Origin: CAIXZV01 sp963697365
GTDB lineage: Bacteria; Chloroflexota; Limnocylindria; Limnocylindrales; CSP1-4
Length of the DNA stretch: 64,000 bases
Assembly: GCA_963697365.1 (NCBI GenBank)
Contig: CAVONT010000016.1
Location: 146,020 to 210,019 of the forward strand
Direction: 5' to 3'
In this document: piece by piece, positions 9,825-16,800 of the stretch
Layout: each line of letters begins with the position of its first letter
Position numbering within the stretch: the stretch's first letter is position 1
Notes under the pieces: generated by a model
What the model saw: only the letters and a program-made list of their open reading frames with translations
Database searches by the model: none
What the model was told of the DNA's origin: nothing
Translations under genes and position numbers: made by a program

Positions 9825-11806
9825 TCAGGCGGCCGGGGGCTCCTGGCTTCTTCGCTGCCAGGCGATCACCGCACCAACACCGAGCACCGCCAGGGCAGCC
9901 ACCACGAGGACCGCGATCCACGGGAAGCTGCTGCCGTCACCGGTCGCACCGGGCTCCGGCGAGGGTGCCGGCGTCGGCGCGACGGTCGGCGAGGGTGTCG
10001 GGGTCGGTGACGGCGCGGCAGTCATGGTCAGCACCACGCCTGCCTTGGGGTTGTCCTGGGTGATAACCGGCGCGTCCTCCGACGACCACATCTGCGTGCC
10101 GTCCCAGATGGTCGACCGCGCGACGTAGTCCGCGTCCGGGTCGATGTCCCCCGGGTCGTACGGCACCGAGAACTCGATCGGTGAGCTCGAGATCGGCTGG
10201 ATGACCTGGACGCCGACCGTCTCGCCCGTGTCGACCCGGATGACGAGCGCGCTCGCGTAGGTGTCGTCCGCCGCCGTTGCATCGAGGCCGTCGGCGACGA
10301 TGACGCCGCTGACCGCGCCCTTGAGGAGATCGGGCCGGTACTCGAGCTGGAGTTCGAGATCCTCGATGACAGGCTGCTGCGGCACCGGGACCGCGACGCC
10401 TGCCGGCGTCACCCAGGAGAGGTCGCCGTCCGTGAGGCCCGCGTACACCCGGTACGGAGCACCTTCCTCGACCGAGGACATCGGGTAGGCGAGCGCGAAC
10501 TCGATCGGCTGGTCACCGGGGTCCACCAAGGTGGTCGACGCGATGATGTTGCTGCTGTCCAGGCCGGCCTTGCCCTCGACGAGCATCACCACGGCCTGCG
10601 ACTCACCGGAGGGGACGTGGTTCTCGGCCCACGTCAGCGTGCCACTGATCGTGCCGGTGGTCGGGCTGGGCGACGGGGAGGGGCTCGGCGACGGGCTCGC
10701 GGTCGGGCTGGGCGACGGGGAGGGGCTCGGCGACGGGCTCGCGGTCGGGCTGGGCGACGGGGAGGGGCTCGGCGACGGGCTCGCGATCGGGCTGGGCGAC
10801 GGCGAAGGGCTGGGTGATGGTGTCGCAGTCGGGCTTGCCGTCGGTGCCGGCGTCGGCTCGGGCGTCGGCTCCGGCGTCGGCTCGGGTCGTCGGCTCCGGC
10901 GTCGGCTCCGGCGTCGGCTCGGGCGTCGGCTCCGGCGTCGGCTCCGGCGTGGGCTCGGGCGTCGGCTCGGCGTCGGCTCCGGCGTGGCTCCGGCGTGGGC
11001 TCGGGCGTCGGCTCGGGCGTCGGCTCCGGCGTCGGCTCGGGCGTCGGCTCGGGCGTCGGCTCCGGCGTCGGCTCCGGCGTCGGCGTTGCGACCGCGAGCT
11101 TCACCACGGTCACCTGGATCGGCTGGATCACCGCCCCGTTGCTGATCGCGGGCTGCGGCTGCTGGGCCTGCCAGTAGCGCGTCCCGTCCACGATCGCCGC
11201 GCTCACCACGTACTCGGCGCCGTTGTCGATCACCGACGGGTCGAACTGGATCGAGAAGCTGATCGGCTCGGCCGGTGAGGGGAGCACCTGGCGGGCGACC
11301 AGCGTCCCGGTGGTTGCATTCACGAGCGCCGCGACGGCGACGGCCTGCGGCGACAGCGCGGACTTGTCGCTGCGCACGATCGTCCCGCCGATCGTCTCGT
11401 TGCCCGACGTCGGGAGCGGCTTGACGGTCAGCGTCACGTCGGACGTCGGGCCGCCCGTGATCACCGGGACGGGCTCCGGGTTCTGGTAGCGGGTCGGCTC
11501 GTCGATGACGCTGACGTACAGGGCGTAGCTGTGCGTGGGGTCGACGCGTGCGCTGTCGTACTCGACGCTGAACGGGAACGGAAACTGGACCCCGTCGATC
11601 CGCTGCTGGCCGATGATCGTCCCGGCCTCGGGCGATGCCTGCTGGTCCACGAGCGTGACGACCGCCACGGCGCCGGCCCCCAGCGCGATCTTCTCCTTGG
11701 TCTCGACGGTGCCCGTCACCGTCATGGGCGTGGCCGAGGCGGGGGTGGCCGGCAGGAGGCCGAGCAGCAGCACGGCGGGGACGAGGATCGAGAGGATGCG
11801 ACGCAT
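9825..11806 (-). CDS. Secreted, membrane-anchored protein with four YbaY-like domains and Pro-rich repeat stalk (frame breaks in repeats)
   Basis: The protein begins MRRILSILVPAVLLLG, a clear signal peptide with an ATPASATP cleavage region. Two YbaY-like beta domains follow (starting VTGTVETKEKIAL and IGGTIVRSDKSAL). Then come a TPEP repeat stretch, an SPSPSP repeat stretch, two more YbaY-like domains (ISGTLTWAENHV and VSGVIVADGLDA), a PTPSP linker and one C-terminal membrane helix (FPWIAVLVVAALAV). The reading frame changes inside the 12-base TPEP repeats: an extra base near 10890 and missing bases near 10975 and 10988 give a net shift. These could be assembly errors in the repeats. It is probably an extracellular surface protein; its role is unknown. 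Confidence 0.75.
10660..10827. repeat. 42-bp tandem repeat, about four copies
   Basis: Four copies of a 42-base unit begin near 10660, 10702, 10744 and 10786, the last ones diverged. They encode the Ser-Pro-rich stalk of the minus-strand YbaY-like protein. Confidence 0.9.
10846..11088. repeat. 12-bp degenerate tandem repeat encoding TPEP
   Basis: About twenty copies of a 12-base unit (CGGCTCSGGCGT on the plus strand) encode Thr-Pro-Glu-Pro in the minus-strand gene. Unit length is broken near 10890, 10975 and 10988, which shifts the reading frame. Confidence 0.9.
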
Positions 11807-11917
11807 CAGGGGGTGACTCCGCACAGCGCCGCCGGCCTTGGGGCGGCTGCCCGGAGTGTAGGCCTGATCGGGTTTGCCGGTCCTTTGCCGCATCGAGGTC
11901 GAGCAGGGGCGGCGGCG

Positions 11918-11923
11918 TACAAT
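11918..11923 (+). promoter_or_regulatory. -10 element TACAAT of the cysteine desulfurase-mnmA operon
   Basis: TACAAT lies 9 bases before the ATG. There is no Shine-Dalgarno between them, so the transcript may start at or very near the start codon. Confidence 0.55.
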
Positions 11924-11932
11924 CCCCCGACC

Positions 11933-13162
11933 ATGGCGATCTACCTCGACCACGCCGCGACCACGCCACTCCGGCCGGAGGTGCTGGAGGCGATGCTCCC
12001 GTACCTGGGCGGCACCTTCGGCAACCCGTCGTCGGCGCATGCCTTCGGCAGGATCGCGCGCGAGGCGATCGATGACGCCCATGAGCGCCTCGCGCGTTCG
12101 ATCGGGGCCGAGGCCAGGGAGATCGTGTTCACCAGCGGCGGCACCGAGGCCAGCAACCTCGCGCTCAAGGGCGCGGCGTGGGCAGGACGGGCGCGTGGCG
12201 GGCGGGTCGTGACGTCGGCCGTGGAGCACCACGCCGTCAGCCACTCGCTCTCGCACCTCGAGAAGTTCGGGTTCGAGATCGTCCAGGTGCCAGTCGACCG
12301 GTACGGGCGCGTGGATCCCGCCGATGTCGAGGCAGCCCTGACGGATCGCACGATCCTGGTGTCGGTCATGCTCGCCAACAACGAGGTCGGGACGATCCAG
12401 CCCATCGCCGAGATCGCGGCTGCGGTCCGGGCCCGGCGCGGGATCCTGTTCCACGTGGATGCCGTGCAGGGCGCGCCGTGGGTGGACCTCGACGTCAACG
12501 CCCTCGGCATCGACCTGCTGGCGCTGGGCGCACACAAGGCCGAGGGCCCGAAGGGAACGGGCGCGCTGTGGATCCGGCGCGGCACCCACATCCTCGCCCA
12601 GCAGCACGGTGGATCCCAGGAGCGCCACCGGCGCGCAGGCACGGAGAACGTCGCCGGCGCCGTGGGCATGGCACGCGCCTTCGAGCTGGTCGCAGCCGAG
12701 CGCGCCGCGACCCGGGCTCACGTCACCGCGCTGCGGGAGCGCCTCGCGGCCGCGCTGCTCGCCATCGATGGCGTCGAGCTCACGGGCCACCCGGTCGAGC
12801 GCCTGCCCCACATCCTGTCGTGCGTCGTTCCGCGCGTCGATGGCGGCTCGGTCACGGTCGCACTCGACCTCGAGGGCATCGCCGCCTCGACGGGATCCGC
12901 CTGCACGAGCGGCTCCGACGAGGTCAGCCACGTGCTGGCGGCGATGGGCTACCCGGCCGAGGAGGCCCGCGGCGCGCTCCGGCTGTCGCTGGGCCGCACG
13001 ACGACCGGGCCCGAGATCGACGAGGCCTGCCGTGTGGTTCCAGAGGTGGTCCGGCGGCTGGCCCAGGCAGCACCCGCCGCTGCCGGCCTTGCTGCGGATC
13101 CGGGACCGGATCCACGACCGGACTCCAGCCCGGACCCGGTCGTCGGGGTCACGGCCGGATGA
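11933..13162 (+). CDS. Cysteine desulfurase (NifS/IscS type)
   Basis: This PLP enzyme removes sulfur from cysteine to give a protein persulfide and alanine, supplying sulfur for tRNA thiolation and Fe-S clusters. It starts MAIYLDHAATTPLRPEV. The PLP lysine is in GAHKAEGPKG (Lys202) and the active cysteine in STGSACTSG (Cys324); the 409-residue length is normal. The C-terminus ends in an unusual Asp/Pro-rich tail (DPGPDPRPDSSPD). The stop overlaps mnmA by 2 bases, so the sulfur donor is coupled to the tRNA thiolase that uses it. Confidence 0.95.
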   Translation: MAIYLDHAATTPLRPEVLEAMLPYLGGTFGNPSSAHAFGRIAREAIDDAHERLARSIGAEAREIVFTSGGTEASNLALKGAAWAGRARGGRVVTSAVEHHAVSHSLSHLEKFGFEIVQVPVDRYGRVDPADVEAALTDRTILVSVMLANNEVGTIQPIAEIAAAVRARRGILFHVDAVQGAPWVDLDVNALGIDLLALGAHKAEGPKGTGALWIRRGTHILAQQHGGSQERHRRAGTENVAGAVGMARAFELVAAERAATRAHVTALRERLAAALLAIDGVELTGHPVERLPHILSCVVPRVDGGSVTVALDLEGIAASTGSACTSGSDEVSHVLAAMGYPAEEARGALRLSLGRTTTGPEIDEACRVVPEVVRRLAQAAPAAAGLAADPGPDPRPDSSPDPVVGVTAG

Positions 13163-14364
13163 GCCGGATCCTCGTCGCGATGTCGGGCGGCGTTGACAGC
13201 TCGGTTGCGGCAGCGCTCCTGCACGAGCAGGGCCACGAGGTCGTCGGCGTCTGGATGCGCCTCCACGAGGCCGCCGACAGCTACTCCGAGTTCCGGAAGT
13301 CCTGCTGCTCGGCCGATGCCGCCGACGACGCGCGGCGCGTGGCCGCCCGCCTCGGGATCCCGTTCTACGTCATGAACCTGGAGCGCGAGTTCGGCGCCGG
13401 CGTCATCGAGCCGTTCGTGGCTGCCTACCTTGACGGCCAGACCCCCAGTCCCTGCATCGACTGCAACACCGTGGTGAAGTTCGGCGCACTGCTGGGCAGG
13501 GCCCGGCAGCTGTACGACTGCGAGGCGGTGGCCACCGGGCACTACGCCCGCCGCCAGGAGGTCTCCACGCCCGACGGGCCTCGTGCCGTCCTGGCCCGGG
13601 CCGCCGACGAGGCCAAGGACCAGACCTACTTCCTGTACGGTCTGCGCCAGGACCAGCTGTGGCACAGCCGCTTCCCGCTAGGCGACCTGGTCAAGTCGCA
13701 GGTGCGCGAGATCGCTCGCGCCCTGGACCTCATCACCGCCGACAAGCCCGAGAGCCAGGAGATCTGCTTCGTGCCCGGCGGTGACTACCGGGCAGCCCTG
13801 CGCGAGCGGGGCGGCTGGCAGCCCATCCCGGGGCCGGTGCTGGACGGCGCCGGGACGCGCATGGGCACGCATGACGGCACCGCAGGCTTCACGGTCGGCC
13901 AGCGCAAGGGCATCGGTGTGGCGGCAGGGGAGCCGCGCTACGTCTCGCGCATTGACCCTGCGACCAATGCGATCGTGCTGGGCCGGCGCGAGGACCTCGA
14001 GACGAGGGCGATCACGCTCGATGGCGTCTCGTTCATCGCGGATGCGCCGCCCGTACCCCGGGACGCGGACGGGGCCTGGCAGAGCTTCGCGGCACAGGTG
14101 AGGATCCGCCACCGGGCGGACCTGGTCGATGCGGTGGTCCGGCCCGCAGGCGCCGAGGAGCCTGCGCGCGGGGGTCGATGGGTTGTTGCGACGGCGCGAC
14201 CGGTCTGGGCGATCGCGCCCGGGCAGGCGTGTGTCCTCTACGACGGGGACGTGTGCCTCGGCGGCGGGCGGATCGCGGCGCCGGATGTGCCCCCGGCCGC
14301 GGCGACCCAGGGCGCGAACGCCGGGCTTGCGGCGAACGCCGGGCTTGCGGCGGTGACGGGATGA
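13159..14364 (+). CDS. mnmA: tRNA 2-thiouridylase MnmA
   Basis: This enzyme puts sulfur on uridine-34 of Lys, Glu and Gln tRNAs, using ATP and a persulfide. The PP-loop SGGVDSSVAA is at the N-terminus. Catalytic cysteines are in TPSPCIDCN and SQEICFVPGGDY, and the C-terminal beta-barrel domain is present (TVGQRKGIGV onward). At 401 residues it is somewhat long because the end carries an 18-base tandem duplication encoding ANAGLA twice. The start is the ATG overlapping the desulfurase stop, just before the PP-loop. The stop overlaps the following small gene (ATGA). Confidence 0.96.
   Translation: MSRILVAMSGGVDSSVAAALLHEQGHEVVGVWMRLHEAADSYSEFRKSCCSADAADDARRVAARLGIPFYVMNLEREFGAGVIEPFVAAYLDGQTPSPCIDCNTVVKFGALLGRARQLYDCEAVATGHYARRQEVSTPDGPRAVLARAADEAKDQTYFLYGLRQDQLWHSRFPLGDLVKSQVREIARALDLITADKPESQEICFVPGGDYRAALRERGGWQPIPGPVLDGAGTRMGTHDGTAGFTVGQRKGIGVAAGEPRYVSRIDPATNAIVLGRREDLETRAITLDGVSFIADAPPVPRDADGAWQSFAAQVRIRHRADLVDAVVRPAGAEEPARGGRWVVATARPVWAIAPGQACVLYDGDVCLGGGRIAAPDVPPAAATQGANAGLAANAGLAAVTG
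14314..14349. repeat. Two tandem copies of an 18-bp unit at the mnmA 3' end
   Basis: GCGAACGCCGGGCTTGCG occurs twice in a row and extends the MnmA C-terminus without breaking the frame. Confidence 0.9.
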
Positions 14365-14645
14365 CGATCGGGCCGGCGCTCCCGCTCTCGCTGCTGCTGG
14401 GGCTCATCCACACGTCGATCTACGTGGTCATCCGCGGCGACGGTGGGACGAGGCTGCCGCTCATGTATGTCGCGGCGTCGCTGGGAGCCTGGGCAGGGGC
14501 GGCGATCGGGGCCAGGCTCGGTCTGACCGTCATCGCCATCGGCGACTATCCGCTGATCCCAGCCTCCGTCGTGGCGTGGGCCGGCATCGCGATCGTCGCG
14601 ATCCTCGCGACCCTTGGTCCGCAGTCGAAGGAGGACGGCTCATGA
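14361..14645 (+). CDS. Small membrane protein, about three helices
   Basis: This 94-residue protein consists almost wholly of hydrophobic stretches: about residues 5-24, 33-52 and 58-85, ending in a short polar tail PQSKEDGS. It overlaps the mnmA stop by 4 bases and its own stop overlaps the next small gene, so it belongs to the mnmA operon. I recognise no family. Glycine and alanine spacing (GAWAGAAIGARLG) suggests helix packing. Confidence 0.7.
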   Translation: MTIGPALPLSLLLGLIHTSIYVVIRGDGGTRLPLMYVAASLGAWAGAAIGARLGLTVIAIGDYPLIPASVVAWAGIAIVAILATLGPQSKEDGS

Positions 14646-14797
14646 CCGGGCGGCTGGTGGTCGGGGTGGTCGACCTGCTCGCCGGACGGAGCGACCGATC
14701 GCAGCGGCTGCTGGGCGGTGTCGTTGCCGGTGCGCTCGTGGGAGCGGCGATCGCCGGCGCCGTCGCACGCGCTGCGGCGTCGCGCAGGAAGGCCTAG
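14642..14797 (+). CDS. Very small glycine-rich membrane-associated protein
   Basis: This 51-residue protein has one hydrophobic helix rich in small residues (LLGGVVAGALVGAAIAGAV) and a basic end (ASRRKA). It overlaps the previous gene by 4 bases (ATGA), supporting real translation. The function is unknown; it may partner the preceding membrane protein. Confidence 0.55.
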   Translation: MTGRLVVGVVDLLAGRSDRSQRLLGGVVAGALVGAAIAGAVARAAASRRKA

Positions 14798-14815
14798 CGC
14801 GAGGTCCGGTTCGGG

Positions 14816-16555
14816 TCAGCCGGCAGCGACCCGCAGACGCTGCGCGACCTGTGCCCTGACGGTCGCGGCCAGTGCGGCAGGCGGCATCGGGCGACCGAGA
14901 AGGTACCCTTGGCCGAGCTCACAGCCGAGCGCCGCGACGGCCCGCGCCTGCGTCGTCGTCTCGATGCCCTCGGCCACCGTCGACAGGTGCAGGCTGCGCG
15001 CGAGCTCCACGATGATTCGCGCCAGGGCCGTCGCCTCGGGATCGGTGCCGACGCCCTCCACGAAGGAGCGGTCGATCTTGATCCGGTCGATGGGCAGGCG
15101 CCGCAGGTACGCGAGCGACGAGTAGCCCGTCCCGAAGTCGTCAACCGCGATGCGGATGCCGAGCCCCCGCAGGCGGCCGAGCAGCCCGGTGGTCTCGGCT
15201 GTGTCACTCAGCGCGAGGCTCTCGGTGACCTCGAACGTGAGGCGGTCGGCCTCCAGCCCGCGGCCGGCGATCGTCTCCGCAACGAAGGGCACGAATGACC
15301 CGCCCCGGAGCTGGACCGCGGACACGTTGACTGCAACCCAGTGGTGGGCCGGCAGGTGGGCTGTCCACTCGGCCGTCTGGCGGCAGGCCTCGTCGACGAC
15401 CCAGCGACCCACCTCGTTGATGAGGCCTGTCGCCTCGAGCAGGGGGATGATCTCGGTCGGGCCGACGATCCCGCGCTTGGGATGATCCCAGCGCAGGAGT
15501 GCCTCACTGCCCACGATGGCACCCGTCTGCATGTCGGAGACCGGCTGGTAGTGCAGCACGAACTGCCGGTGCTCGACGGCGCGCCGGAGCTCGCTCTCGA
15601 GGACCATGCGCTTGGCTGTCACCAGGTGCGCCCGGGGGTCGTAGGTGCTCCACCGGCCCTTGCCCAGGCCCTTCGCGTCGTACATGGCGAGGTCGGCGGC
15701 ACGCAGCAGCCACGATGCCGAACGGCGCCGGTTGAGGTCGACGGCGAGGCCGACGCTCACCCGCACGCCGACGGTCAGCCCCTCGAGCCGGAAGGGCGCC
15801 TGGAACGCCTCGACCACGCGCTGCGCCACCGCGTGCGCGGCCTGCTCGTCGGCGATGCCCTCCACCAGTGCCGCGAACTCGTCGCCGCCAAGCCGCGCGA
15901 TCGTGGAGCCTGCCCGCATGGTGTCGCGCAGGCGGCGCGCCACGGCGACGAGGAGCCGGTCGCCGGCATCGTGGCCGTACGCGTCGTTCACCCGCTTGAA
16001 GTCATCGATGTCGATCAGCAGCATCGCCACGAGGCCGGGGCTGCGCTCGGTCATCGCCAGCGCGTGGGCGACGCGGTCGTTGAAGAGCGCGCGGTTGGCG
16101 AGGCCGGTGAGCGGATCGTGGAACGCGAGCCTGACGAGGTCCGTCTCCAGGCGCTTGTGCTCGGTGATGTCGACCACGAAGCCATGCCAGCGGAGCGGGT
16201 TCCCCTGGCCGTCCAACTCGAGGACGGTCAGGTCGCGCACCCAGATCTCGCGCCCGTCGCGACGGAGCATCCGGTACTCGCGGTCCGTCCGCGCGGTCGA
16301 GCGTGCAGCGACGTCCCGCTGGTCCTCCTCGAGGACGCGCGCCCGGTCATCGGGGTGGATGTGCTCCTCCCACATGCCAGGCACGCCCACCAGCTCGCTG
16401 GGCTCATAGCCGAGGAGCTCGACCAGTTGGGGGCTCGCATAGTCGATCGGGGCCCAGCGGCCCACCTGCGCCGAGTAGACGACGCCCGGGAGGCCCTCGA
16501 CGAGCGAGCGGTACGCGCTGTCGCTCGCCTCGCCCATCGTCACGAGGGCAGGCAC
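14816..16555 (-). CDS. PAS-GGDEF-EAL cyclic-di-GMP signalling protein
   Basis: This 579-residue cytoplasmic protein has a PAS sensor domain at about residues 12-130. A GGDEF diguanylate cyclase domain follows (about 140-305) with an intact RLGGDEF active site. An EAL phosphodiesterase domain (about 315-565) keeps SEALLRW, VDDFGTGYSS, KIDRSFV and AEGIET. Both catalytic domains therefore look active. No membrane segment is seen, so it likely senses a soluble cue through the PAS fold. It stands alone, convergent with the mnmA operon and divergent from alaS. Confidence 0.95.
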   Translation of the reverse strand: MPALVTMGEASDSAYRSLVEGLPGVVYSAQVGRWAPIDYASPQLVELLGYEPSELVGVPGMWEEHIHPDDRARVLEEDQRDVAARSTARTDREYRMLRRDGREIWVRDLTVLELDGQGNPLRWHGFVVDITEHKRLETDLVRLAFHDPLTGLANRALFNDRVAHALAMTERSPGLVAMLLIDIDDFKRVNDAYGHDAGDRLLVAVARRLRDTMRAGSTIARLGGDEFAALVEGIADEQAAHAVAQRVVEAFQAPFRLEGLTVGVRVSVGLAVDLNRRRSASWLLRAADLAMYDAKGLGKGRWSTYDPRAHLVTAKRMVLESELRRAVEHRQFVLHYQPVSDMQTGAIVGSEALLRWDHPKRGIVGPTEIIPLLEATGLINEVGRWVVDEACRQTAEWTAHLPAHHWVAVNVSAVQLRGGSFVPFVAETIAGRGLEADRLTFEVTESLALSDTAETTGLLGRLRGLGIRIAVDDFGTGYSSLAYLRRLPIDRIKIDRSFVEGVGTDPEATALARIIVELARSLHLSTVAEGIETTTQARAVAALGCELGQGYLLGRPMPPAALAATVRAQVAQRLRVAAG

Positions 16556-16786
16556 GTCGGACGCAGCGCTGCGGATTGGTCGGCGAGCTGTGCAGCCACG
16601 TTCTGCAGGTCCTGGTCAGGTCGGCGTACCCAGTTCCGGCGCCGTTCGGCGAGTGGGATCTCGTGCCGGTTGGACAGTCCGGCGCGAACGTCAGCCTACG
16701 ATCGCCGGTTCGATCCCGGGGGGTACACAGCGGTCATGGTTCCGCTGGGACTTTCGATTTCCGGGGAGCCATGCCTGCGCGTTGGG

Positions 16787-16792
16787 TATTCT
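16787..16792 (+). promoter_or_regulatory. -10 element TATTCT of alaS
   Basis: TATTCT is 8 bases before the alaS ATG, with no Shine-Dalgarno in between, fitting a leaderless transcript. The rest of 16556-16786 shows no gene. Confidence 0.5.
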
Positions 16793-16800
16793 TGGCGACG

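Noticed and set aside
10660..11088. Regular repeats that could be taken for a CRISPR array
   Set aside because: The units are tandem without spacers and encode SPSP and TPEP in a coding frame.
16700..16735. GGTTCGATCC resembling a tRNA T-arm upstream of alaS
   Set aside because: The flanking bases do not form the 5-bp T-stem and no acceptor or anticodon arm is present.
16556..16786. Alanine T-box or other riboswitch before alaS
   Set aside because: No T-box sequence or specifier loop was seen, and the -10 element is placed 8 bases before the start codon, leaving no leader.
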